19,861 nucleotides of DNA from RGIG5612 sp964579345 (GCA_964579345.1 CAZOHB010000030.1:1-19861), one strand, 5' to 3'; shown: positions 1 through 7,758, numbered from the stretch's first letter. Made by a program: numbers and translations. Notes: generated by a model not told the origin, from the sequence alone.

Positions 1-127
1 AAGAGACATTAAACGTAGCTACAAAAAAAATAAGAAAAAATCAGTAATGCATCTATAACTGCGGCAATAATGATCAGGACCAGTGTTAAAGTCTGCATGG
101 GTTGAGTATATCCTAAATAACCGCAAG

Positions 128-156
128 TTGCTATCTAAAAATAAAAATGATAGAAT
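128..156 (+). promoter_or_regulatory. Promoter of the fak-plsX operon
   Basis: A sigma-A-type promoter is visible: a -35 TTGCTA at 128-133, a 17-base spacer, and a -10 TAGAAT at 151-156 preceded by TG at 148-149, which makes an extended -10. Transcription would start near 163, giving a leader of about 90 bases before the first gene. The same TGn-plus-hexamer arrangement recurs at other gene starts in this window, which supports the call. A 7-base direct repeat ACCGCAA flanks the promoter at 120-126 and 175-181; its significance is unknown. Confidence 0.6.
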
Positions 157-185
157 TATTTTTCACGGTGTATTACCGCAAAACA

Positions 186-228
186 GACTCTGTAAAGACC
201 GGATTTTGCACAGACTGAACACAGAGTC
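186..228 (+). promoter_or_regulatory. Inverted repeat in the leader of the fak operon
   Basis: GACTCTGT at 186-193 and ACAGAGTC at 221-228 form a perfect 8-base inverted repeat separated by 27 bases. It lies between the predicted transcription start and the ribosome binding site at 241-247. It has no T-run, so it is not a terminator. It could be an RNA hairpin or a two-half operator. It does not resemble the FapR or FabT operators as I know them. The function is inferred only from its position. Confidence 0.4.
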
Positions 229-255
229 AAAATGATTAATTGGAGGTATGTAAAT

Positions 256-1182
256 ATGAGCTTTGTAATTATTCCTGATTCATCCTGCAGCATGACCGCT
301 GATCTGCGTGAACGTTTTCACATTCCTGCCTATATTAAGGCAAACGTTCAGTTCCCGGACGGAACCGAGCACAAGTCCGATCTGGACTGGGAGGAAATCT
401 CCGCAGACGAATACTATCGCACGATGGCAGAAGACAAAGCAATCTATAAAACCGGTACGTCAAGTATCGAAGCAAGTATTGAAGTGTATGAGAAATTCCT
501 TAAGGAAGGAAAAGACCTGATCGCCTTTTCCTTATCCAGCGGACTTTCCGGAAACTATAATCTTGCAGTCAAGGCATGCGAAACCCTGAAAGAAAAATAT
601 CCGGAGCGCAAGATCTTTGTGATCGACAGCCTGCGTTATTCGGCAGCTGTTTCTACGATGCTGGTAAAAGCAGACGAACTGCGCGAAGAAGGAAAAAGCA
701 TCGAGGAAGTTGTGGAGTGGCTTGAGAAGAATAAACACCGTTTCCACCAGATGGGACCGATGGACGATCTGAACTTCCTTTGCAGAACCGGACGAATCAA
801 CAACTTCAAAGCCTTTTTCGGCACACTCGTAGGAATCAATTCTCTCGGTGATTTCAACCGGAACGGACTCAGCGATGTATTCGGAAAAGCGAAAGGAAAA
901 CCGAAGGCAATCCGTGCGACGATCGAGTATGTAAAGCGGACGATCGAAGAACCGGAAAACCAGATCGTTTTTATTGCACACACCTATCGTCATGAAACGG
1001 CAGAGGAATTAAAACGTCTGGTTGCTGAGGAGATCAAACCGAAGGAGATCATCATGACCCGTGTGGATATGAGCTGCGGCGCAAACGTCGGACCGGGCAT
1101 GGCAGCTGTCTTCTATTATGGAAAAGAGATCACGGAAGATCTCGCGGAAGAGAAGAAGATTATGGAGGAAATAACAAAATGA
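256..1182 (+). CDS. DegV family fatty-acid-binding protein (FakB-like), first copy
   Basis: The 308-residue product is a DegV protein, the family that holds a fatty acid while the kinase FakA phosphorylates its carboxyl group. The sequence shows the N-terminal DSSCSM motif (about residues 8-13), SSGLSG at 94-99, a CRTGRI segment in the middle and GANVGPG at 275-281. In the family the last motif usually reads G-x-H-x-GPG, so asparagine 277 stands where a histidine is expected. An in-frame ATG exists at 232, but TGGAGGT at 241-247 sits inside that extension and fits the ATG at 256, giving the usual DegV N-terminus. The stop overlaps the next start as ATGA. It is the first gene of an operon with a second DegV, FakA and PlsX. 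The family is certain; the fatty-acid role is inferred from family and context. Confidence 0.9.
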   Translation: MSFVIIPDSSCSMTADLRERFHIPAYIKANVQFPDGTEHKSDLDWEEISADEYYRTMAEDKAIYKTGTSSIEASIEVYEKFLKEGKDLIAFSLSSGLSGNYNLAVKACETLKEKYPERKIFVIDSLRYSAAVSTMLVKADELREEGKSIEEVVEWLEKNKHRFHQMGPMDDLNFLCRTGRINNFKAFFGTLVGINSLGDFNRNGLSDVFGKAKGKPKAIRATIEYVKRTIEEPENQIVFIAHTYRHETAEELKRLVAEEIKPKEIIMTRVDMSCGANVGPGMAAVFYYGKEITEDLAEEKKIMEEITK

Positions 1183-2069
1183 GACCGTTTGTGATATTCG
1201 GGGATTCTACATGCGATTTAAACAAAGATCTGCGCAGTCAGCTGGATGTCGATTATGTCGGGATGAATTATGTCCTTGACGGAAAAGAGTATCCGGCTTC
1301 TCTGGACTGGGAGGGGATGCCAGCAAAGGATTTTTACGACCAGATGAGAAGTGGGAAACGAATCACAACGACACAGGTTCCTGCGGAAACCTTTCTGACT
1401 CGTTTTCACGATGTTTTGGATCAGGGGAAAGATGTCCTTTATATCTCCTGTTCCTCCGCGCTCTCCGGCTCTGTGAATACCGCGCAGATAGCGGCAAAGG
1501 CACTTCTGGAAGATTATCCGGACGCAAAGATCATTTGCGTGGATGCGCTGAACAGCTCCTTCGGACAGGGCATTCAGATCATGTGGGCGAGCAAGATGCG
1601 CAGCGAAGGCTGCTCGATCGACGAGGTTGCCGATTTTCTGAATAAAAACAAAAACTGTGTGAACCAGATCGGTGTCGTGGAAAAGCTGGACTATCTGAAA
1701 AGAGCCGGCCGGGTCACCGCTTCAAGCGCGTTCTTTGGAAATCTGATCGGTATCAAACCGCTTCTGATCTCCGATGCGAAGGGTCAGAATTATGCGATCA
1801 AAAAGGTCAAGGGAATGCAGAAAGCTATGGAAGCGGCTGTAGAGATCGTAAAGGAACGGATCCTGGAGCCGGAAGACCAGATCATCTATATCTCGCATGC
1901 GGACTCCGCAGAAAATGCAGCAGCTCTTGCAAAGATGATCAAAGATGCAGTCCCCTGCAGAGATGTTTTTACGGATTATATCGGACCGATCGTCGGAGCC
2001 TCTGTCGGCCCCGGAACGCTGATCGTTTATTATGTCGGACAGGAAGAGACTACAATTGGAGAGGCATAA
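1179..2069 (+). CDS. DegV family fatty-acid-binding protein (FakB-like), second copy
   Basis: This 296-residue protein is a tandem paralogue of the preceding gene. It has GDSTCDL near the N-terminus, TTTQVPAE at 63-70, SSALSGS at 92-98, LKRAGRV in the middle, a GIKPLL segment and GASVGPG at 273-279. Serine 275 replaces the histidine usual in the last motif, just as asparagine does in the first copy. Its GIKPLL and lysine-rich central part follow the family pattern better than the first copy, whose matching stretch reads GINSLGDF. Staphylococci carry separate FakB proteins preferring saturated or unsaturated chains, so two diverged copies may likewise divide acyl substrates; that is inference. 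It is coupled to its neighbour by a 4-base overlap, and fakA follows 13 bases later. Confidence 0.9.
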   Translation: MRPFVIFGDSTCDLNKDLRSQLDVDYVGMNYVLDGKEYPASLDWEGMPAKDFYDQMRSGKRITTTQVPAETFLTRFHDVLDQGKDVLYISCSSALSGSVNTAQIAAKALLEDYPDAKIICVDALNSSFGQGIQIMWASKMRSEGCSIDEVADFLNKNKNCVNQIGVVEKLDYLKRAGRVTASSAFFGNLIGIKPLLISDAKGQNYAIKKVKGMQKAMEAAVEIVKERILEPEDQIIYISHADSAENAAALAKMIKDAVPCRDVFTDYIGPIVGASVGPGTLIVYYVGQEETTIGEA

Positions 2070-2082
2070 AGAAAGGACTTGA

Positions 2083-3747
2083 ATGAATCAGACATCACAT
2101 TTAGACGGCGAGGCCTTAAAGGAGATGATCCTCGGAGGACTCGCGAATCTGAAACTGCATAGCAAAGAAGTAGATGAATTAAATGTATTTCCGGTGCCGG
2201 ACGGCGACACCGGAACAAATATGTTTATGACGTTAGACGGCGGAGCGAATGCGATCCGCAATACATATTTTGAAAGTGTCTCCGAATTCGGAAAAGCGTT
2301 TTCGAGAGGCACGCTCCTTGGCGCGAGGGGCAATTCCGGCGTTATCCTGTCCCAGTTCGTAAAAGGACTGGCTCTCGGATTTGAGGGGAAAAAGACCGTG
2401 AACGTTCCGGAGTTTTACCGGGCATTCCGTAAAGGTACGGAAAAAGCGTATGAAGCAGTGATCAATCCGACCGAAGGAACGATGCTGACGGTCATGCGCG
2501 AAGGCGCGGACGCTCTGGAAGCCTTCCTGAAAGAGCAAACGGATTGTTCTTTTGAACAGGCATTCCTTTCGCTGAACAAAGCGATGGAGATCTCCCTGCA
2601 GCATACCCCGGAACTGCTTCCGGTGCTGAAAGAGGCGGGAGTCATTGATTCCGGCGGCGCCGGCTTCCTGTATGTTTTTCAGGGCGTGGAGAAAGCGCTG
2701 CGCGGAGAAACGATTGAAATGGAAGTTCCTTCCGCACACGGCGCTCAGATGCCGACGGTCAATTTTTCCGCATTCCATGCGGACAGCGTCCTGGAATTCG
2801 GATATTGTACGGAATTTATCCTGCAGCTGCAGAACTCGAAGGTGGACATTGCTTCTTTCGACAAGCAGATCATCGTAGATTATCTGCAGAAAGAGGGCGA
2901 TTCCATTGTCGCTGTACAGGATGAGGATATTGTTAAGATCCATGTCCATACCTTTAAGCCGGGAGATATCCTGAACTACTGTCAGCAGTTTGGCGAGTTT
3001 ATCACGCTGAAGATCGAAAATATGTCGGTCCAGCATAACGAGATCATGCTGGAAGAAGAGAGAAAAACAAAAGAAAAAATCCGTAAGCCGATCGCGATCG
3101 TTGCTGCACTTTCCGGAGAAGGTCTGAAACAGTGCTTCCTCGGAATCGGGGTCGACCTGGTCGTAGACGGCGGACAGACGGAAAACCCTGCGACCGAAGA
3201 TTTCCTTGCGGCGTTTGAGCGGATCGAAGCAGAGCACATCCTCGTGCTTCCCTGCAATTCCAACATCGTGATGGCAGCTTCACAGGCGGCGGAACTCTAT
3301 ACGGAAACGGATGTCCGCGTAGTTAAAGCAAAATCCGTTGCGGAAGGATATGCGGCGCTTTCTATGATGAACCTGAGTCTGGATATTGATTCTGTGATCC
3401 GGGATATGGAGCAGGCGATCGAAGAGACGGAAACCGGTCTTCTTACAACTGCAACGCGTGACGTGGATTATGAAAACCTGCATGTGACCAAAGGCCATTA
3501 CATCGGTCTGAGCGGAGACGAAGTACTGTCCGATTCAGCGGACAAGATCGAAGCGATCCGCATGCTGATTGAAGAGACGAAGGATGTAAAGGATAAGAGC
3601 ATCGCGGTCGTCTTTTACGGTTCCGGCGTTTCGCAGGAGGAATTAAAAGAAGTAGAAACCCTGTTCCGCACGAATTTCCCGTGGCTGGAATACGGCTTTA
3701 TCGAAGGCGGACAGGAAGTATATGATTATATTTTTGCAATTGAATGA
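2083..3747 (+). CDS. fakA: Fatty acid kinase FakA (DAK/DegV-like domain protein)
   Basis: The 554-residue protein matches FakA in length and layout. An N-terminal DhaL-type ATP-binding domain carries NVFPVPDGDTGTNM at 34-47, whose aspartates bind the nucleotide-magnesium, and GARGNSG at 80-86. A central domain follows, then a C-terminal DegV-like domain. FakA phosphorylates the fatty acid held by FakB to give acyl-phosphate, which enters phospholipid synthesis or is passed to ACP by PlsX. The ribosome binding site GAAAGGA at 2071-2077 sits 5 bases before the ATG. The stop overlaps the start of plsX as ATGA. Two FakB-like genes directly upstream and plsX directly downstream strongly support this over a dihydroxyacetone kinase or an uncharacterised DAK protein. 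Confidence 0.92.
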   Translation: MNQTSHLDGEALKEMILGGLANLKLHSKEVDELNVFPVPDGDTGTNMFMTLDGGANAIRNTYFESVSEFGKAFSRGTLLGARGNSGVILSQFVKGLALGFEGKKTVNVPEFYRAFRKGTEKAYEAVINPTEGTMLTVMREGADALEAFLKEQTDCSFEQAFLSLNKAMEISLQHTPELLPVLKEAGVIDSGGAGFLYVFQGVEKALRGETIEMEVPSAHGAQMPTVNFSAFHADSVLEFGYCTEFILQLQNSKVDIASFDKQIIVDYLQKEGDSIVAVQDEDIVKIHVHTFKPGDILNYCQQFGEFITLKIENMSVQHNEIMLEEERKTKEKIRKPIAIVAALSGEGLKQCFLGIGVDLVVDGGQTENPATEDFLAAFERIEAEHILVLPCNSNIVMAASQAAELYTETDVRVVKAKSVAEGYAALSMMNLSLDIDSVIRDMEQAIEETETGLLTTATRDVDYENLHVTKGHYIGLSGDEVLSDSADKIEAIRMLIEETKDVKDKSIAVVFYGSGVSQEELKEVETLFRTNFPWLEYGFIEGGQEVYDYIFAIE

Positions 3748-4841
3748 AAAAGATTATTGTAGATATGTTCGGAGCGGACGGCGGTCCTGAGATTGCAGTC
3801 CGCGGTGTTTTCCGGGCATTGATGAATCAAAGTGAATATGACATCGTTCTGGTGGGAAGTTCCCTGATCGCGCAGATCGTGCTGCAGGAAGAAGCCGCAA
3901 AAGCAGGCGTTCTTGCAGAAGGTCTGGTTTCCCGCTTATCGATCATTGAAACCAATTCTTTCGTGACGGCTTTTGAAGATCCGAAAAATATGGTGAAAGA
4001 CCGCAGCGATACGTCGATGGTCCTGGCGCTGGAAGCGCTTAAGAAAGATGAGGAAATCCGCGCTATGGTAACCGCCGGAAATACCGGCTGTGCTCTGGTT
4101 GGAAGCTGCTTCCATCTTGGACTGGAAAAGGGTCTGCTTCAGCCGGCGCTTGCCAGTGCGCTTCCGAAAGAAGGCGGCGGATATTCCCTGCTTTTAGACT
4201 GTGGCTCCAACCTGGAACCGAAGGCAAAAGATTTCGAAGATTATGCGCGGCTCGGCTCTTCGCTTGTACGGCATTCGTACGGAGTATCCGAACCGGTGGT
4301 CGGCCTTTTGAATGTAGGAAAGGAAGAGGGCAAGGGCACCGGCGTATTACAGGAAGCATATGATAGAATCCGAAAAAGCGCGGAAGAAAACGGTTTCCGT
4401 TTTGCCGGAAATATCGAAGGCGGAGAGATCTTAAGCGGAGCGGTCGATGTTGTCGTCTGTGACGGATTTACCGGCAATGTGATCATCAAAGGCTTTGAAA
4501 GCGCAGGCCTGATCAGCGCGGAACTTGCGGCTTCTTCCGAATCCTTCCAGATGATCGTGGATCCGGCGGAGAAAGGCGAGGCGTTTGCGTTCCGCCGCCA
4601 GGCCGATGATCCGTATAACCGGGAAGCGGGACAGATCCTGCCTTCCGAAAAAGAGAAATCCGTTCCGGGGTCTGTTCGGATCCGCCGTTTCTTTGACTAT
4701 AATTCCCAGGCGGGAGCGATCTTCCTCGGAACCAAAAAGAGAATTATCAAAGCCCATGGTGCGGCTACGGAAGAAACATTCTGTTCCTGCATCCTGCAGG
4801 CTGTGAATCTGGACCGGGGAGAAACGACACACGAAGCATGA
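3744..4841 (+). CDS. plsX: Phosphate acyltransferase PlsX
   Basis: PlsX interconverts acyl-ACP and acyl-phosphate; acyl-phosphate is the donor for PlsY-type acylation of glycerol-3-phosphate. Family landmarks seen are AGNTGCALVG, LLDCGSN, VGLLNVGKEEGKG, VVCDGFTGNV and a C-terminal IKAHGAA. The N-terminal signature normally reading DAMGGD is DMFGADGGPE here, and LDVGAN has become LDCGSN, so the protein is somewhat divergent. At 365 residues it is slightly longer than the roughly 330-345 usual for the family. It overlaps fakA and the following glycosyltransferase gene by 4 bases each, indicating translational coupling. The linkage to fakB and fakA fits a shared pool of acyl-phosphate. Confidence 0.9.
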   Translation: MKKIIVDMFGADGGPEIAVRGVFRALMNQSEYDIVLVGSSLIAQIVLQEEAAKAGVLAEGLVSRLSIIETNSFVTAFEDPKNMVKDRSDTSMVLALEALKKDEEIRAMVTAGNTGCALVGSCFHLGLEKGLLQPALASALPKEGGGYSLLLDCGSNLEPKAKDFEDYARLGSSLVRHSYGVSEPVVGLLNVGKEEGKGTGVLQEAYDRIRKSAEENGFRFAGNIEGGEILSGAVDVVVCDGFTGNVIIKGFESAGLISAELAASSESFQMIVDPAEKGEAFAFRRQADDPYNREAGQILPSEKEKSVPGSVRIRRFFDYNSQAGAIFLGTKKRIIKAHGAATEETFCSCILQAVNLDRGETTHEA

Positions 4842-5839
4842 GTACGACCGTGATCATCCCGGCTTACAATCCGGATGAAAAACTGAAGATATTGACAAAA
4901 GAGTTAAAGGAGAAATCCTTTGATGTTCTTGTTGTTGACGATGGCAGCTGCGCTGCGTGTCAGCCGTACTTTGACAGCCTGGATGCGACCGTGATCAAAA
5001 ATCCGAAAAACCTCGGAAAAGGCGCGGCTCTGAAAAACGGAATCGCACAGCTTTTGGATTTGTTTCCGCATACCGAATCCTTTATTACCGCGGATGCAGA
5101 CGGCCAGCATAGTGTGCATGATATCTGCCGGATCCGGGATGAGCTGGAGGCAGGGCATGGTTTTGTGCTGAGCGTCCGGCGTCTTTCCAGAAAGAATCCT
5201 CTGAAATCCCGTATCGGAAATGCGATTTCCCGCTTTCTGTTTGCGCTGGCAAACAATCATTATCTTCCGGACAACCAGTCCGGACTCCGGGGATTTTCCA
5301 TCAGCCACAGAGACTGGATGCTTCAGGTCAAAGGCGAAAAATATGACTGGGAGATGAACATTCTTCTGATCGCGGAAAAGCAGGGCATCCATGTCCGGAG
5401 AGTTCCGATTGAGACGATCTATTTCGATAACAATGAAAAAACGCACTTTCAGCCGATCCGCGATACACTGCGGATATACCGTCTGTTCTTCCAGACGCAG
5501 ATCTTTGCCGTGATCAGCATCGCGATCAATCTGATCCTGGTTCTGCTTCATACGATTTATCTCGGCTACGATCATTTTGTCATCACGATCATGATCTGCT
5601 GGGGCATCTATGCGCTTCTTTGCTTTGTCGTTGAGCGATATACGATCTTCCGGCATATCCGCTATACACCGGGAGTGCGCCGGCTGATCTTTTCGATCTT
5701 CCGTTATGCGATCTATACCCTGATCTGCTTTTTTATCTGGAAGGTCTTTCAATGGCCGTTCATTATCGGCTTCCTGATCGCGCTGATCTTAACTGCGATC
5801 ATGGAATTCTACATGCTGAAAGTCGCATATGATCAGTAA
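4838..5839 (+). CDS. Membrane GT2 glycosyltransferase with GtrA-like C-terminal domain
   Basis: The N-terminal 210 or so residues form a family 2 glycosyltransferase fold like that of dolichol-phosphate mannose/glucose synthases. It starts with VIIPAYN and shows DDGS at 34-37, NLGKGAALKNG at 58-68 and the metal-binding DADGQH at 86-91. From about residue 220 the chain is hydrophobic with roughly four membrane spans (about 222-240, 248-265, 283-302, 307-327), as in GtrA-like proteins. Such fusions usually make or flip polyprenyl-phosphate-linked sugars for cell-envelope glycans. The acceptor and sugar cannot be read from the sequence. It is the last gene of the fak-plsX operon, overlapping plsX by 4 bases, and a terminator follows within 30 bases of the stop. 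A glycolipid role linked to the lipid genes is possible but unproven. Confidence 0.85.
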   Translation: MSTTVIIPAYNPDEKLKILTKELKEKSFDVLVVDDGSCAACQPYFDSLDATVIKNPKNLGKGAALKNGIAQLLDLFPHTESFITADADGQHSVHDICRIRDELEAGHGFVLSVRRLSRKNPLKSRIGNAISRFLFALANNHYLPDNQSGLRGFSISHRDWMLQVKGEKYDWEMNILLIAEKQGIHVRRVPIETIYFDNNEKTHFQPIRDTLRIYRLFFQTQIFAVISIAINLILVLLHTIYLGYDHFVITIMICWGIYALLCFVVERYTIFRHIRYTPGVRRLIFSIFRYAIYTLICFFIWKVFQWPFIIGFLIALILTAIMEFYMLKVAYDQ

Positions 5840-5841
5840 AA

Positions 5842-5868
5842 AAACGGAAGGAGCGGATCCTTCCGTTT
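5842..5868. terminator. Bidirectional intrinsic terminator between convergent genes
   Basis: AAACGGAAGGA at 5842-5852 pairs perfectly with TCCTTCCGTTT at 5858-5868 around a 5-base loop, an 11-base-pair stem. On the minus strand the stem is followed by a run of about seven T, a strong terminator for the epimerase gene ending at 5922. On the plus strand it lies 3 bases after the glycosyltransferase stop with a weaker T-rich tail. Confidence 0.88.
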
Positions 5869-5921
5869 CTGTTTATATGTGAGTCAAAAGAGCCATCCCT
5901 TCGGATTCTGTCCTCCCGGAC

Positions 5922-7448
5922 TCATTCTTTGATTTTACGGACGCAGGGTTTCATTTCCTTGTTGAAATAATAAACTCTGTCTTCCTCTTTTTCATGCGAA
6001 TCGTACCAGACCTGTGCAAAGAACGGGATTTTTTTGGAAAGCGCATCAAAATTCCATTCGGTTTCCGGACTGCAGCAGTACGGGCACCAGTGGCCGGCCT
6101 TCAATACGGTATAAGGAGAGCTTCGGAACACATGCCTGTTATGACATTGCCAGGTGAGTTTTGTCCGAAGATCGCCCGGTTTTATGTCCAGCGAAATCAG
6201 CCGGCCGCCGCGAAAAGCTGCAGCCTCCCGCAGATCGCGGATCGTCAGCTCTGACTCCGGTTTGTTCTCGTCATATCCGTGAGAAAGATCGTATTCCGGT
6301 GCATATTTCTTTTTCTCTTCAAAGTCTTTTCGTTCACAGATCAGATCCACGTCCTCCCAGGAATCCGGGATCTGATTGTATTTTTCCATGCTGCCGTAGG
6401 TTGCCGCAATTTTTGCTTCATTTCCGGATGCGACCCAGAAGGCAGGCGCATTGCTGTTCTTCAGGAGCGGTTTTAAGATCAGGGATTTGATCAGACCTGC
6501 AGGAAGGAGACTTCCAAGCCGGTAGATCCGATGTTTTTTTGCAAACCATTTCCAGAAATCATCACAGCTTTCTTTCTGGAAATGAAACATATTTTCAAGG
6601 ATCTCGCTGTCGCTGAACCAGAAGCAGTGGAAGTTGCGCAGGTTGTGCCACTTCGGTTCGAAGATCTTTTTCGCGTCTCCGCCGATCAGTTTGAATCCGT
6701 CTTTATAGGTATCAAAACCGGTCTGCCGGCAGGCGGGACCGCCGCCGATATTATAGACGTTGTTCCAAAAGCTTTTTACGTCATCAGCAGAATTGAGGAT
6801 TCCGTCGATCAGCACTGCGGTGTCATGCGCTGTGACCCATTCGATCAGCACATTCGGCGGAGTCTGAAAGATCAGCCCGTCATGAATGTTGTTCATCATC
6901 ATATTGTCATAAAGAACACCGGTCTCGCGGAGGATCACCCATTTTTGGAGATCGCTTTCCAGAATATAACGTTCGGCTTTTACCTTGCTGGCTCCATAGC
7001 TGTCAAAGACACTGGGAAGGAGCGGATCACCGACGCGGCCCCAGAGGTGCTGCTCGGTGCGGTGACCGTAGACGGCAACGGAAGAAAAGAAGATCAGCTT
7101 CGCTGTATTGCCGGTTTCCAGAATGGCATCCGCGATATTGCAGGTTCCCTGATAGTTGACTTTCCAGGTCAGCTTTTCGTCATGATCCGCCTTCGGCGGG
7201 ATCACTGCCGCAAGATGCAGAACGGCATCGGCGCCTTTTACCAGTTCCAGACAGACTTCTTTCTGCTGTACATCACCGGACGTAAGCTGCACACGGCTGC
7301 CGAAAGAACGCTGCAGTTTCCGGAACAGTTTCCGGTTCTTCGAAGAGTCCTTCATCAGAAGTCTGCAGACGTTGTCCTGATTCTCCAGAAGTTTTGATAC
7401 GACCACGCGGCCAATGGAACCGCCGGCCCCGGTCACAGCAATTAACAT
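5922..7448 (-). CDS. NAD-dependent epimerase/dehydratase fused to a C-terminal treble-clef zinc ribbon
   Basis: This 508-residue protein begins with a Rossmann nucleotide-binding motif GAGGSIG (7-13). A conserved aspartate lies in SGDV near residue 59, followed by LHLAAV at 78-83, serines in FFSSVAVYG (120-128) and the catalytic YxxxK at Y151/K155, so the first 300 or so residues form an extended short-chain dehydrogenase, likely acting on a nucleotide sugar or similar substrate. Residues about 330-400 have no fold I recognise. Residues about 403-460 carry TWQCHNRHVF and HWCPYC: cysteines 435, 455 and 458 with histidine 439 match the treble-clef zinc ribbon seen in many bacterial accessory proteins. 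AAGGAGG at 7455-7461 is a strong ribosome binding site. It is a single-gene unit on the opposite strand from its neighbours. The substrate is unknown. Confidence 0.82.
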   Translation of the reverse strand: MLIAVTGAGGSIGRVVVSKLLENQDNVCRLLMKDSSKNRKLFRKLQRSFGSRVQLTSGDVQQKEVCLELVKGADAVLHLAAVIPPKADHDEKLTWKVNYQGTCNIADAILETGNTAKLIFFSSVAVYGHRTEQHLWGRVGDPLLPSVFDSYGASKVKAERYILESDLQKWVILRETGVLYDNMMMNNIHDGLIFQTPPNVLIEWVTAHDTAVLIDGILNSADDVKSFWNNVYNIGGGPACRQTGFDTYKDGFKLIGGDAKKIFEPKWHNLRNFHCFWFSDSEILENMFHFQKESCDDFWKWFAKKHRIYRLGSLLPAGLIKSLILKPLLKNSNAPAFWVASGNEAKIAATYGSMEKYNQIPDSWEDVDLICERKDFEEKKKYAPEYDLSHGYDENKPESELTIRDLREAAAFRGGRLISLDIKPGDLRTKLTWQCHNRHVFRSSPYTVLKAGHWCPYCCSPETEWNFDALSKKIPFFAQVWYDSHEKEEDRVYYFNKEMKPCVRKIKE

Positions 7449-7482
7449 AAAAGCCTCCTTATAAAAGCAATTCTATGAATAA

Positions 7483-7491
7483 AGTATAACA
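7483..7491 (-). promoter_or_regulatory. Extended -10 promoter of the epimerase gene
   Basis: On the minus strand the bases 7491 to 7483 read TGTTATACT, an extended -10 element (TGn plus TATACT). Transcription would begin near 7476, leaving about 28 bases of leader that include the ribosome binding site. No convincing -35 hexamer is visible upstream, which is common for extended -10 promoters. Confidence 0.5.
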
Positions 7492-7523
7492 TAGACACTG
7501 GAAAAAGAGAAAAAGACAGCATC

Positions 7524-7639
7524 GCGGCTTTCCTCTGCAGCCAGCTATGGCCCAGCTCTCAGTACCCTCGTTGGCGCTAAGACGCGCACTCGGGTACATG
7601 GACCGCTGGCGCAGGCTGCAGAAAGGAAAGGAAAGCCGC
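7524..7639. repeat. 116-base nested palindromic element, possible structured RNA or dispersed repeat
   Basis: Five stems nest inside one another. GCGGCTTTCC (7524-7533) pairs with GGAAAGCCGC (7630-7639). TCTGCAGCC (7534-7542) pairs with GGCTGCAGA (7614-7622). CCAGC (7552-7556) pairs with GCTGG (7605-7609). GTACCC (7562-7567) pairs with GGGTAC (7592-7597). GCGC (7574-7577) pairs with GCGC (7584-7587) around a 6-base loop. All pairs listed are Watson-Crick and the arms are interrupted by asymmetric bulges, as in a folded RNA or a palindromic intergenic repeat. It lies between divergently transcribed genes, upstream of both promoters. It is not a plain terminator, because no T-run abuts either end. 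Small reading frames across it look like by-products. I do not recognise it as a known RNA family. Confidence 0.6.
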
Positions 7640-7705
7640 ACCATTGTGCATTCCTGCATGATAAAGAACCTTCGTTATTACTCTGGGGTATATTGATTTT
7701 TGCAG

Positions 7706-7758
7706 CGGATTGTATTATTCTGAAAACAATCCGGATTCCTGAAAGGACATTGCGTCCT
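7706..7758 (+). other. Two small hairpins upstream of hydF
   Basis: CGGATTGT (7706-7713) and ACAATCCG (7726-7733) form a perfect 8-base stem, and AGGAC (7744-7748) with GTCCT (7754-7758) forms a short 5-base stem. Neither has a T-run. A weak promoter candidate follows at 7757-7784 (CTGACA, 16-base spacer, TAACTT); if real, these hairpins would be DNA-level or in a longer transcript. Function unknown. Confidence 0.3.

Noticed and set aside
9..98. Minus-strand 29-codon frame for a very hydrophobic peptide (starts MQTLTLVLIII).
   Set aside because: Its composition suggests a single membrane span, but the only possible ribosome binding site (AGGA) is 12 bases away and there is no homologue I recognise. 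It could also be chance in an AT-rich region.
232..255. Upstream ATG at 232 as the start of the first DegV gene.
   Set aside because: The extension contains the ribosome binding site TGGAGGT itself and is absent from family N-termini; ATG 256 is correctly spaced.
2233..3237. Long minus-strand frame of 334 codons opposite fakA.
   Set aside because: It is a shadow of the highly conserved plus-strand FakA frame, with no domain and no ribosome binding site.
6531..7397. Plus-strand frame of 288 codons within the epimerase gene.
   Set aside because: The minus strand encodes a complete Rossmann/YxxxK protein with a strong ribosome binding site and promoter; the plus-strand frame has no recognisable motif.
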